From Promethearchaeota archaeon (GTDB lineage Archaea > Asgardarchaeota > Lokiarchaeia > Sigyniarchaeales > SOKP01): a stretch of DNA of 64,000 nucleotides. Each line of letters opens with the position of its first letter. The first letter of the stretch is position 1. Below are positions 16,007 through 25,304 of this stretch, one piece after another. The DNA lies in the NCBI GenBank assembly GCA_016840085.1, contig JAEOTA010000017.1, positions 1 to 64,000 on the forward strand, in the 5' to 3' direction. The notes under the pieces were generated by a model. It was not told the DNA's origin, did not search any database, and worked only from the letters and a program-made list of their open reading frames with translations. A program made the translations under genes and the position numbers.

Positions 16007-19000
16007 TTAAGGTGTTTTTGACAAAATTCTACCTTTCTTTTTTAGTACATAAATGACAACGATTATTCCTGCGGCGACAGGAATACCAATAGCTAATCCT
16101 AATATCAATCCAGTATCCATAGGGGGCGTATATGAAGCAATCGGAACACTAGTTGTTAACATAGTGGTATTATATTGATTCAAATCTATCCTAAAAGTTA
16201 CCATTTCATCTGGACTACCAAATCCATCAACTTCAAATAGTATATAAAAATGATCTGTATGTACACCAAATTCGTATGTATTATTTATAAAAGGATAACT
16301 TGCAAACTCTATTTCTCTAATCTCATAATTCGGATCATTAGTAACCCAAGGAAGATCTTGCATCAAATAAGCTCTATAACTAGATACATTATTACAAGCA
16401 ATAACTAGTTGAGTCCATTGATAGGCACTACCAACGCATTCTATTACAAAATAATTTTCATTTGCGAGTTCAATTAACTCTGATTCTGTACTATTATACG
16501 TCGTAGTTAAACCATAACTATATATCGTATCATTGATCTGCCCGTAACCTGCAGCGGTATAATTATTTATTTGATGTAAATATAGATTTGGTTCATCAGT
16601 TATATTATAAAATGCTTGGTGTCTATAAGGCCAAAAGTTCTCAACGGCAAAATTAACCTTAAGAGGTTCTGAACCACTCCATCCATGTGGAATAATAAGT
16701 AATTTATAAACTCCTTCTTCAAAGCCAATTATATAGGGTTGTCCAGTTTCTAAAAATCTTGTTGCCTCAGTAGCATTTTGATATTGATTAATCAATAATG
16801 TAGGGCCTACTTCCATATCTGGTTGCCAATAATCAGCATATTGGTAGCTACTCTCCCTTACAAGCGCAAAGTTTAAATCTCCTTGTAGAGTGATATTCGA
16901 TAATTTTAATATTTGAATATAAGGCAGTTGAGAATAATCCCAACCTGGTTCTAGACTAATCGCTAACCAATAATAATCATCTTCTTCAATAGTAGGCAAA
17001 TCAAAATCTGCACCAGGTATCCATGTTAAATATTCTGTATCCATTAATTCAAGCACTATTTTTCCATTAGATGTAAACTCAGTTGTAGTGTCTAATGTTT
17101 CAGACACTTCACTTGTAAAATCATTACCATCATATGTATAATAGTTAAGATCTAAAGCAGGGTTCTCTCTTGTTCCTAGTTGTGAAAAATTAAATTCCAT
17201 ATTATGCCATTTTTGTGGATATGCTATAAAGAGAATATCATTTGATTGTTCTCCTACAGTGTCATCGGAAAATGCTGGAAATGATTTTAAAGGATCTAAA
17301 GCTTCTTCTGTCCAATCATGGTAAGAACCGGATGGAAATACACTAGAATTGAAAACAACAACTGCAGCTGGATTTGCTGTTAATGGTAAACTTGCTAAAT
17401 AATCAGAAGCATATATTGTAGTATTTAAAATGTATTGCCCTGGTTGTGTAATATTTATATAAGCATATTGAGCGTCATAAATACCATTATAATATTCATC
17501 GGGATCGAACTCTAAAGTTAAAAATTGAGAAGGATCTGTATCAGGGTAGGATAAAGAACTAATTGGAATCGTCTCATTACTAAAGTCAACATATTTTGAA
17601 CTTATTTGAAAAACACCATCGTAAGAAATATTCTCATTTTGAATAACTGACGTATAAGTGCCTGCTGGGAAATAATAATAGTAAAATGTCTCTGAACCAA
17701 CTTGTTTTTCTTCAATAGGGTAATTAGACTCAAAACCAACCATGCTTTTAGAATCTTTAAATAGAAATTCGTTTTGAAAAAATAGATCAAAGCCTATCCA
17801 CGGATTACCTGCTGGTTGACTGTATGATGTAAAATTAAACCTTACGAATGAATCTTGTTCAATTGTAAATCCAATAGCTTTCTCCTGATCCCGTGAAACT
17901 CTAAGAGTGGTTAAATTATCGCCAATATTATAATCTAAAACATTGAGTTTTTTTAAGTATAGTGAATATCTATACCAATCGCCATAATCAGCATCTATAA
18001 ATGAAAAATATCCATTTCCATCTTCGGGGAAATAAAAAACACCTGATGTGGGAAGAATACCCGCAGCACCAAGATATCCATATTCAGATGGCATCCAAAT
18101 GCCAAATGTCGGAGGAGTACCTACATAATCTTCACCAATATCTATTCGATACAATTCTCCTTTTTTTCCACTAATCTTTAACCAATTAGATTGCCATTCT
18201 ATTTCAGTTTGTTCAATAAGGCTAGGATCCTTATCACTATTTCCTATAAATTTTAATTTCTCAAAAGGTAAATTAGAAATAGAACTCTTTAAAAATTCAA
18301 GATTTAAATATGCGGGATGAGTATGCTCAGCATCGACTAATAATCTATATGTACCTGCTTTCTTTGCAACAAATACAATATAATCGAATATTTCCTCTGT
18401 ACTTAAAAGTGTATTGTAGCGGGCTGTTTCAGGATAACTTAAAACATATTCCTCAGAGGGTGATATTAATCTATAATCCCATATAACTGGAGGATTTGTT
18501 GTTAACCAATCAAATTTTAATATTTTTGGACCGGGATTTTTAATTACTAGATCAATTTGTAGGGGTATCGAATGATTTAATGGGAATATTGGACTCGTTC
18601 CTTCTATCATAACATGGTAATTAAAAACAGTATTCAAAGTAAAGGGCGATAAGGTAACATTATGAGGATTGAATGCTGTTACATTTAACCATTCAATATC
18701 CCATGGATCAAGATAGTCATTAAATGAGGTTGAATCTTTCAAATATCCTTCAAAATACCAAGGATACACTAAAGAAATATTTTCTCCGGGATATGAAACC
18801 ATTTCTTGAGCAATTGGAGGAAATGAATTTCTCCAATCCATTATAGTAAATTGTCCCTGATTTGATCCGCCTATTGACATTGTGGCATACATATTTGGAG
18901 TGGGAATAAACACACCATACTGAATAGGATGTTCATCGTCTGGATAAAAAGTTGCTCCATCACCTTCCATATGAATTGCATACACTGAATTTAAATTGAA

Positions 19001-19075
19001 AACTCCAAGAAAAACCAATGTTAGGATTGCTAAAAACGGAATTAGTTTCTTTTTATTAAATTTAGATTTCGTCAT
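16007..19075 (-). CDS. Large secreted surface protein with C-terminal membrane anchor
   Basis: A 1022-residue exported protein. A basic start and hydrophobic stretch (FNKKKLIPFLAILTLVFLG) ending at VYA form a Sec signal peptide. Some 940 residues follow, rich in Tyr, Asn, Thr and N-glycosylation sequons (e.g. YNTTML, INDTIY), with repeated beta-type segments of the GTYRLLVDAEH and PGQYILNTTIY kind that resemble bacterial PPC-like folds. A helix, LILGLAIGIPVAAGIIVVIY, and a KKKGR tail anchor the C-terminus. I recognise no enzyme. It is probably a cell-surface or S-layer-associated protein. It is transcribed alone, divergently from the ior operon. Confidence 0.8.
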   Translation of the reverse strand: MTKSKFNKKKLIPFLAILTLVFLGVFNLNSVYAIHMEGDGATFYPDDEHPIQYGVFIPTPNMYATMSIGGSNQGQFTIMDWRNSFPPIAQEMVSYPGENISLVYPWYFEGYLKDSTSFNDYLDPWDIEWLNVTAFNPHNVTLSPFTLNTVFNYHVMIEGTSPIFPLNHSIPLQIDLVIKNPGPKILKFDWLTTNPPVIWDYRLISPSEEYVLSYPETARYNTLLSTEEIFDYIVFVAKKAGTYRLLVDAEHTHPAYLNLEFLKSSISNLPFEKLKFIGNSDKDPSLIEQTEIEWQSNWLKISGKKGELYRIDIGEDYVGTPPTFGIWMPSEYGYLGAAGILPTSGVFYFPEDGNGYFSFIDADYGDWYRYSLYLKKLNVLDYNIGDNLTTLRVSRDQEKAIGFTIEQDSFVRFNFTSYSQPAGNPWIGFDLFFQNEFLFKDSKSMVGFESNYPIEEKQVGSETFYYYYFPAGTYTSVIQNENISYDGVFQISSKYVDFSNETIPISSLSYPDTDPSQFLTLEFDPDEYYNGIYDAQYAYINITQPGQYILNTTIYASDYLASLPLTANPAAVVVFNSSVFPSGSYHDWTEEALDPLKSFPAFSDDTVGEQSNDILFIAYPQKWHNMEFNFSQLGTRENPALDLNYYTYDGNDFTSEVSETLDTTTEFTSNGKIVLELMDTEYLTWIPGADFDLPTIEEDDYYWLAISLEPGWDYSQLPYIQILKLSNITLQGDLNFALVRESSYQYADYWQPDMEVGPTLLINQYQNATEATRFLETGQPYIIGFEEGVYKLLIIPHGWSGSEPLKVNFAVENFWPYRHQAFYNITDEPNLYLHQINNYTAAGYGQINDTIYSYGLTTTYNSTESELIELANENYFVIECVGSAYQWTQLVIACNNVSSYRAYLMQDLPWVTNDPNYEIREIEFASYPFINNTYEFGVHTDHFYILFEVDGFGSPDEMVTFRIDLNQYNTTMLTTSVPIASYTPPMDTGLILGLAIGIPVAAGIIVVIYVLKKKGRILSKTP

Positions 19076-19408
19076 TTTATATCTTTTTATTTAGTTTTTG
19101 TAAAATTAATCAAAAAAATGATCTGTAACCTTTAATGGTAATTTCATATATATAAATTTGATTTGAGCTTTTCTTAATAAAATATCAAATTTAAGTTCGA
19201 TTATAAGAATAACTTAAATATATTAACTAAATGAATTGTTGATATAGTATCCAACTTAATTGAATTATTTTAAATAATTATCTAGAAAGATAAGTGGATA
19301 AGTTAATATTTGGAAATATACTTCAATTTTCTCTTTTTTTTTGTAATTTTTGGATATACCAAATCTTGTTTTATTGAGATGTAGGGATGATATTTAAAAA
19401 TAAAAATT

Positions 19409-19450
19409 ATGGGAGTTTATTCCCATTATATTAACTCATGTATAAGTTAA
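19409..19450. promoter_or_regulatory. Two inverted repeats upstream of iorB
   Basis: ATGGGA (19409-19414) and TCCCAT (19421-19426) form a perfect inverted repeat with a six-base spacer. It is followed at once by TTAACT (19431-19436) and AGTTAA (19445-19450) with an eight-base spacer. They lie upstream of the TATA-like element at 19484-19499, in the divergent region between the surface-protein gene and iorB. This is a plausible place for a regulator, but no regulator gene adjoins. Confidence 0.3.
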
Positions 19451-19483
19451 TTAAAAATTGGCGATTAATTTGAACTAGATAAG

Positions 19484-19499
19484 ATATATAATATATAAA
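19484..19499 (+). promoter_or_regulatory. Candidate TATA box for the ior operon
   Basis: The stretch ATATATAATATATAAA is centred about 27 bases before the iorB ATG at 19519. At the usual archaeal TATA-to-start spacing, transcription would begin within a few bases of the start codon, giving a leaderless or very short-leader mRNA. The remainder of 19076-19518 shows no gene. Confidence 0.35.
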
Positions 19500-19518
19500 T
19501 TCTTCATAAAAGGGCATT

Positions 19519-20136
19519 ATGGAACTTAAGAATTTCAATCTGTTAATCGTTGGAGTAGGGGGTCAAGGTGTTATTCGCGCGATACAAATTCTCGCATGGG
19601 CAGCTTTAAGAGAAAATTATAAGGTTAGAACAGCAGAAACCCATGGAATGGCACAGAGAGGTGGATCTGTCGCATCATTTCTCAGATTTGGTAATGAAGT
19701 TGAGGGTCCTTTAATTCCAAGAGGAAATTGTCAAATTATCATAGCTTTTGAAGCAAGTGAAGCCGTCCGTAATTTCAGTTATGCAGATTCAAACACGATT
19801 TTTTTAATTAATGATAATGTTATTGTACCTCCAACTATTCACTTAATGGATATGGAATATCCAAATAGAGAGGCTATTGAAAAATTTCTTTATCAAATCT
19901 CACCAAACATTTTTTTTATCAATGGGCATAAAGAAGCATTAAAAGCTGGAGATCTTCGAACTTTGAATGTATTTATGCTAGGTGTTTTATTAGGTTTAGA
20001 AATACTACCTATCAATGAAGGAACCCTTAAGCAATCTATATTACGCTTTGTTCCAGAAAAAGCCCAAAATATTAATAAAATCGCCTTTCAAAAAGGTATT
20101 GAAAAAGGGAAACTAATTAGGAGGGATTTAAAGTGA
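19519..20136 (+). CDS. iorB: Indolepyruvate:ferredoxin oxidoreductase beta subunit
   Basis: A 205-residue gamma-domain type subunit of 2-oxoacid:ferredoxin oxidoreductases. The start is LLIVGVGGQGVIRAIQILAW, with AETHGMAQRGGSVASFLRFG near residue 40-60; the HGMAQRGG block is diagnostic. With IorA it converts arylpyruvates and other 2-oxoacids from transaminated amino acids into acyl-CoA, CO2 and reduced ferredoxin. Its stop overlaps the GTG start of iorA (GTGA), so the subunits are translationally coupled. Confidence 0.93.
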   Translation: MELKNFNLLIVGVGGQGVIRAIQILAWAALRENYKVRTAETHGMAQRGGSVASFLRFGNEVEGPLIPRGNCQIIIAFEASEAVRNFSYADSNTIFLINDNVIVPPTIHLMDMEYPNREAIEKFLYQISPNIFFINGHKEALKAGDLRTLNVFMLGVLLGLEILPINEGTLKQSILRFVPEKAQNINKIAFQKGIEKGKLIRRDLK

Positions 20137-22037
20137 GTGTTCCACAATTTGCAGAAAATAATCCTGGTAATCATATTATTATGCTGGGAAACGAAGCAAT
20201 AGCACGGGGAATTTTAGAAGCAGGAGTTATAATAGCTTCAGGATATCCAGGTACACCTTCTTCAGAGGTATTATCGACTCTTGCTGAAATGTACCCGTAT
20301 CACCCCCATTTAAAATTGGAATGGAGTATTAACGAAAAAGTAGCTTTTGAAGTGGCTTATGGAGGTTCAATGTGTGATGTTAGATCGGTCGCATGTATGA
20401 AACATGTAGGGGTAAATGTCGCATCTGACGCTTTCATGACGGCGGGATATGCTGGAGCTCGCGGGGGCATGGTATTAGTATCTGCAGATGATCCAAGCTG
20501 TTTTTCATCTCAAAATGAGCAAGATAATCGATACTTTGGTTTACACGCTTTAATACCAGTATTCGAGCCTTCGACAGCACAAGAGGCTAAAGATTTAATT
20601 AAATATGCATTCGATTTTTCCGAACACTTTCAGTCAGTTGTATTATTTCGCACGACCACGCGCTTGAATCATGGTAGAGGTGACGTGACACTTGGAGGAA
20701 TTAAGCAGATCGATAGAGACTATGGATTTGATTGGGATAGATCACGTTGGGTCTGCTTACCGTCTCATTCAAGAGTATTGCGTGTTAGATTATTAGAGAG
20801 ATTGAAAGAAATATCTGAATTTGCTGATGAATTTCCGTTTAATTCTCTTAAAATATCTGATGATAAAGTTAATGGAATAAGATATGGATTTGTTGCAGCA
20901 GGAATTCCATATGCACATTTAATTGATGCGCTTAACTATTTTGGTTTAAAAGAGAAAGTTTCAATTCTTAAATTAGGAATGGTCTATCCCCCACCAAGAA
21001 AATTAATTGAAAAATTATTAAACTCCGTAGATAAAATTCTTGTTTTAGAAGAATTAGAACCTTTCTTAGAAAATATATTAAAACAAATTGCATATGATAA
21101 GGGTTTAACAAAAGAAGTAGAAATCCATGGTAAGGATTTTTTCCCACAAAATGGAGAATTTCCAGCAGAATTGGTAATAGAAACTTTAGCGGCCTTAATG
21201 GATTTGGAATATAATAGTGTTTCAGTCCCGAATGATTTACTGATATTACCTCCGAGATTACCAATCCTGTGTCCTGGGTGTAGTCATCGCGCTTCTTTCT
21301 ATGCATTAAAACAAATAGAAAAGAAAATGAAAACAAAATTTGTAAACTCTTCTGATATCGGCTGTTATACATTAGCAGTATACAAACCTCTTGAAAGCAT
21401 AGATACAGAAATTTGTATGGGTGGTTCAATTGGAATGGCTAATGGAATATCTAAGATACAACCTATAGAGAATCCAGTATTGGGAATTTTGGGGGATTCA
21501 ACCTTTTTTCATTCTGGGATTCCTGCATTAATAAATGCCGTCTATAATGAAAATAATATACTTGTTATGATATTAGATAATCATTCAACAGCAATGACTG
21601 GTTTTCAAGATCATCCTGGTACAGGTATTAAAATTACAAGAGAACCTGGAACTAAGGTAATTCTAGAAGATTTAGTGAAAGGATGCGGAGTCTCTTCTGA
21701 AAATATATGGGTTGAAGATTCTAATGACTTACCAAAAATGATTGAAAAATTGGAGGAAGCTGTAAAAGCAAAGGGGGTTCGTGTCTTTATATCAAGACAT
21801 ACATGTTCATTATTAGAGATGAATGAGTTCCGCATTAAGAACATTCATCCTCCTAAAGTTAAAGTCGAACCTGAAAAGTGTAAAGGATGCTTAATTTGTA
21901 TTAATAAATTTGGTTGCCCTGCAATACTTTTTGATGACGATCAAAAAAAAGCATATATTGATCAAGAAACATGTCGAGGGTGTAAAGTGTGCATTGATGT
22001 ATGTATCCATGATGCTATATATGAGGAGGAAGAATAA
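20133..22037 (+). CDS. iorA: Indolepyruvate:ferredoxin oxidoreductase alpha subunit
   Basis: A 634-residue subunit with fused pyrimidine, TPP-binding and ferredoxin domains. Seen are the N-terminal GNEAIARGILEAGVIIASGY followed by PGTPSSEV, MKHVGVNVASDAFMTAGYAG, the TPP/Mg block GDSTFFHSGIPALINAVYN followed by LDNHSTAMTGFQDHPGTG, and the C-terminal clusters CKGCLICINKFGCP and CRGCKVCIDVCIHDAI. The first ends in the slightly unusual C-x7-C spacing that is common in IorA. GTG at 20133 is supported by AGGAGGG upstream and the overlap with iorB. The enzyme is cytoplasmic and oxygen-sensitive in known cases. Confidence 0.94.
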   Translation: MSVPQFAENNPGNHIIMLGNEAIARGILEAGVIIASGYPGTPSSEVLSTLAEMYPYHPHLKLEWSINEKVAFEVAYGGSMCDVRSVACMKHVGVNVASDAFMTAGYAGARGGMVLVSADDPSCFSSQNEQDNRYFGLHALIPVFEPSTAQEAKDLIKYAFDFSEHFQSVVLFRTTTRLNHGRGDVTLGGIKQIDRDYGFDWDRSRWVCLPSHSRVLRVRLLERLKEISEFADEFPFNSLKISDDKVNGIRYGFVAAGIPYAHLIDALNYFGLKEKVSILKLGMVYPPPRKLIEKLLNSVDKILVLEELEPFLENILKQIAYDKGLTKEVEIHGKDFFPQNGEFPAELVIETLAALMDLEYNSVSVPNDLLILPPRLPILCPGCSHRASFYALKQIEKKMKTKFVNSSDIGCYTLAVYKPLESIDTEICMGGSIGMANGISKIQPIENPVLGILGDSTFFHSGIPALINAVYNENNILVMILDNHSTAMTGFQDHPGTGIKITREPGTKVILEDLVKGCGVSSENIWVEDSNDLPKMIEKLEEAVKAKGVRVFISRHTCSLLEMNEFRIKNIHPPKVKVEPEKCKGCLICINKFGCPAILFDDDQKKAYIDQETCRGCKVCIDVCIHDAIYEEEE

Positions 22038-22041
22038 TTAG

Positions 22042-23433
22042 ATGGTTTATTTTTTCTTTTATCCAAAAACTATCGCGGTTATTGGTGCAACCTCTAATCC
22101 TAAAAAATTTGGAAATGCTGTTACTATCAATATTCTTAAAAATAAAGACATTCAAAGCCAATTATATCTCATTTCCCATAAAAGTAAAGAAATTCTGGGT
22201 TTGAAATGTTATACATCTATTCTTGAGATACCAGAGCATATTGACATAGCAATTATTTTGGTTCCTGCAAAAGCTGTTGACGGTGTGATTGAACAATGTA
22301 TTGAAAAAAAAGTGAAGGGTATTATAATTATAACAGCGGGTTTTGGAGAAATTAACGAAGAAGGAAAAAAGAAAGAACAAGAAATAGCAAAAAACTGCAA
22401 AGAAGCAGGAATTCGTGTCATGGGACCTAACTGTGTTGGAATACAGAATTTAGATATTGGTTTAAATGCTTCTTTTATTCAAGCAGCTCCACCGGGCAAA
22501 ATTAGTATGATAAGTCAATCAGGTTCATTTGGATGTGCTATGTTTTACGCGATGGCAAGTCAAAATCTTGGTTGCTCCAAATTTGCTAATATTGGAAATA
22601 ATATAGATGTATCATTTAATGAGATCTTGGATTTTTTCAATGAAGACAAAAATACTGAGATAATTTGCATTTATATGGAAACCATTACTGATGGGAGAGT
22701 ATTTTTAAAAACACTGAAAGATATTGTTTTGAATAAACCAATAATTGTATTAAAAGGTGGTAGAACTGCCTATGGGATGAAAGCTGCTAGTAGTCATACA
22801 GGGTCGATTGCAACAAATTATAAAATGCTCAAAACATCAATTAACCAATCTAGAGCTTTATTATGTGAAAACACTTCTGATTTTATAACAGCATTAAAAG
22901 CATACTCATTTCTGCCTCTTCCTAAAGGGGAAAAGATTGGAGTTTTAACAAATAGTGGAGGGAGTTCAGTTTTATTTAGTGATAAAGCAGAAGAATTTAA
23001 TTTAAGATTAGCATCATTTTCAGAGACCCTTATTGATAAAATGAAGCCTTATCTTATTTCATTAGTAAAATTTATTAATCCTCTTGATATGATTGGAGTA
23101 GCTGATAAAGAACAATATTATAATGTTACAAAATTGATGTTGGAAGATCCTGGAATAGATATCGTTGTAGCATGTGTTGTAATTCCACCATTTTTAGAAA
23201 TGAAATCTGATGAACATTATAGAGGAATAATTAAGGCATGGAACGATACCAAAAGGATTAAACCATTAATAACGCTAATAATGTTTGCTGAAGAATTCAG
23301 TGATATAAGAGATCATTCTAAAAAAGAGAATACAACCATCTTCTTCACCCCGCATGATGCTGCTTATGCTATAAAAATATTAATAGAAAGAATGAAATTG
23401 TTGGTTAAAAGTAGAGCTAATCAGAAATTTTAA
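22042..23433 (+). CDS. acdA: ADP-forming acyl-CoA synthetase, alpha (CoA-binding/ligase) subunit
   Basis: A 463-residue alpha subunit of ADP-forming acetyl/acyl-CoA synthetase. The CoA-binding Rossmann domain starts at TIAVIGATSNPKKFGNAV and contains MGPNCVGIQN and SQSGSFGCAM; the phosphorylatable active-site His lies in AASSHTGSIA. The ATP-grasp beta domain is absent, so a separate beta subunit must be encoded elsewhere. It begins four bases after iorA. In Pyrococcus-type fermentation IOR yields arylacetyl-CoA, which this enzyme converts to the acid with ATP formation, so the three genes make a coherent energy-conserving unit. Confidence 0.9.
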   Translation: MVYFFFYPKTIAVIGATSNPKKFGNAVTINILKNKDIQSQLYLISHKSKEILGLKCYTSILEIPEHIDIAIILVPAKAVDGVIEQCIEKKVKGIIIITAGFGEINEEGKKKEQEIAKNCKEAGIRVMGPNCVGIQNLDIGLNASFIQAAPPGKISMISQSGSFGCAMFYAMASQNLGCSKFANIGNNIDVSFNEILDFFNEDKNTEIICIYMETITDGRVFLKTLKDIVLNKPIIVLKGGRTAYGMKAASSHTGSIATNYKMLKTSINQSRALLCENTSDFITALKAYSFLPLPKGEKIGVLTNSGGSSVLFSDKAEEFNLRLASFSETLIDKMKPYLISLVKFINPLDMIGVADKEQYYNVTKLMLEDPGIDIVVACVVIPPFLEMKSDEHYRGIIKAWNDTKRIKPLITLIMFAEEFSDIRDHSKKENTTIFFTPHDAAYAIKILIERMKLLVKSRANQKF

Positions 23434-23469
23434 TAATTTAATAAAGTATAAAGAGGAAAATCTTGTTTT

Positions 23470-23886
23470 TTAATCCTCAATAATACTAAAACCACTTTTT
23501 CCTAAAGTAGTCATAGTCTTTTCAATGATCTTGTCTTCAACACGTACAATAAGCATAGATTCCTCTTTGACTAAGGTTGAGTAACAATAATCAATATTGA
23601 TTTTATTATCTCCTAAAGTTTTTGGTATTTCATATAATGCATTGAGATTATCATTCAATCTAACAGCAATTACATCAGTAGTAGAGAGGACATAATCGTT
23701 TTCTTCTAATATATTTATACATTTCTCTGGTTTATCCACTAAAATTAATAGTAGCCCATATTCACTTGTTTTAGCAACGGTAAGAGCTCGTATAAAAATT
23801 TTATTGTCCATCAGAAGTTTTATAAAACTTGCTAACGATCCCGGACGGTCTTCAAGATATACGCTAATTTGAATAATTTTTAACAA
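23470..23886 (-). CDS. Tandem ACT-domain protein
   Basis: A 138-residue protein made of two ACT domains: residues 1-65 (ISVYLEDRPGSLASFIKLL then NKIFIRALTV) and 70-138 (VIAVRLNDNLNALYEIPKTL then GDNKINIDYCYS). ACT pairs usually bind amino acids and act as sensors. Similar stand-alone tandem proteins often lie beside IOR and acyl-CoA ligase genes. It converges on acdA with 36 bases between. A role in sensing an amino acid for this fermentation module is inferred. Confidence 0.8.
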   Translation of the reverse strand: MLKIIQISVYLEDRPGSLASFIKLLMDNKIFIRALTVAKTSEYGLLLILVDKPEKCINILEENDYVLSTTDVIAVRLNDNLNALYEIPKTLGDNKINIDYCYSTLVKEESMLIVRVEDKIIEKTMTTLGKSGFSIIED

Positions 23887-23978
23887 ACCTTTTTGTATAG
23901 ATTGATGTAAATTTTAATATTACTTTTGTTTTAAACTTAGTAATAAAATAATATAAAAGAACTATACTGATATATTAG

Positions 23979-24737
23979 ATGTTAAGAGATTTTTACGATA
24001 AACATAAGAATTTTTCTTTTAGAACCTTATCAGAATATTGTATATCTCCGGGAATTAGATGCAAATTTGACTTATTGAAAGAAAATATTAATACTAAAAG
24101 AAAATTTTCACAAGGAATTGATCTTGGTTCTTCTGGTAATTCTTTTCTTTCCTTTTTAGATAATGTTGAATATAAATCTTATTATGATATAGCAAAACTC
24201 CCTTTAACGCAATACATCAGAGAAAAAAAAGGGTATCCTCTTTGTGGAGATCTCATAAAATTACCCTATAAAGATGAAACTTTTGATTTTATTAGTGCTC
24301 TTGATGTTTTAGAGCATATTAAAGACGATGATTTAGCGGCTTCAGAAATTTGTAGAATTTTAAAAAAAAATGGGATATTAGTTCTTACAGTTCCGCATCG
24401 AATGAAATTTTATTCATACCAGGATAAGTTAATAGGACATTATCGACGATATGAAGTGGAACAGATGATATCTCTTTTTAAAAATTCTACACTCAAACTT
24501 CTGAAAATATTTGGGGTATATGGTAGGTTGATGAGAATTGCTGATATTCAGTCGAAGAATCCTAAAAAAGTTGAGAAAAGTATCATTGATTTAAGAAAGC
24601 GCTATGAATCTAATACTATGTTCCGAAAATTGTGGAATATTTTTGTCAAAATTACAAGTAAAATCATGAAATTTGATGCTAAATACCATTCTCTAGAAAA
24701 TATTATGAATATCGCTTTTATATTTAAAAAGTTATAA
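23979..24737 (+). CDS. SAM-dependent methyltransferase (class I)
   Basis: A 252-residue Rossmann methyltransferase. Motif I is QGIDLGSSGNS, the acidic/aromatic post-motif is FDFISALDVLEHIKDDDLAA, and motif III follows in RILKKNGILVLTVPHRMK. This is the Methyltransf_11 layout. Substrate is unknown; the mention of EHI and PHR blocks is typical of enzymes acting on lipids, sugars or small molecules. It is monocistronic. An ATG at 23979 without clear RBS fits a leaderless transcript. Confidence 0.85.
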   Translation: MLRDFYDKHKNFSFRTLSEYCISPGIRCKFDLLKENINTKRKFSQGIDLGSSGNSFLSFLDNVEYKSYYDIAKLPLTQYIREKKGYPLCGDLIKLPYKDETFDFISALDVLEHIKDDDLAASEICRILKKNGILVLTVPHRMKFYSYQDKLIGHYRRYEVEQMISLFKNSTLKLLKIFGVYGRLMRIADIQSKNPKKVEKSIIDLRKRYESNTMFRKLWNIFVKITSKIMKFDAKYHSLENIMNIAFIFKKL

Positions 24738-24754
24738 AAAATCACACAAAAAGG

Positions 24755-25171
24755 TTAAGAATCTTCTTTTTGTAATTTCTCAAACAATTTTTTATATTCT
24801 TCAATGTATTTTTCATCGTTTGTTTCGTCTATTTTTTGGAGGAGATCAATTGATTTTGTAAGAGATTGAGATTTTTTTTTAATCTCTTCAAGATATTGTT
24901 TTTTATTGAATGTCGCTTTTGAAAAATCAATTTTATCTTTTACTTCCATAATGGAAGCTTCAATTTCCTTTTGAGATTCAATTACACTATTTATTACACC
25001 CAACTCTAATTTTTTTTTCCTTTTTTCTAATTTGATACAGTTTTCACAAACAATTTCCTCATTATTTTGTTGTTTTTTCAATTTTTTTCCTTTTTGCATC
25101 ATAAAAGGATTCTTACAACGATCACATGCTACTAATTCTAGTACTAATTTATCAGAATCAGAATCGGGCAT
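24755..25171 (-). CDS. Zinc-ribbon/coiled-coil protein, unknown function
   Basis: A 138-residue protein. A four-Cys zinc ribbon (CDRC near residue 16 and CENC near 40) is followed by a highly charged Lys/Glu-rich helix, predicted coiled coil from about residue 45 to 130 (KRKKKLELG, EIKKKSQSLTKSIDLLQK). I do not recognise a family. A regulatory or scaffolding role is possible. It converges with the preceding methyltransferase gene. Confidence 0.6.
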   Translation of the reverse strand: MPDSDSDKLVLELVACDRCKNPFMMQKGKKLKKQQNNEEIVCENCIKLEKRKKKLELGVINSVIESQKEIEASIMEVKDKIDFSKATFNKKQYLEEIKKKSQSLTKSIDLLQKIDETNDEKYIEEYKKLFEKLQKEDS

Positions 25172-25304
25172 AACTAAAAATCTATCAAATCTTAGTTTTT
25201 AATATTTACTTATAATTATAATCTCTTTTTAATAATTTATTATTATTCCCTTTAATGTATCATCTATTAGAAAACTAATAATAGCTTCTTATATTTCACA
25301 TTAT

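Noticed and set aside
20968..21429. 153-codon minus-strand frame within iorA
   Set aside because: Antisense to conserved IorA sequence, low-complexity Leu/Phe-rich product.
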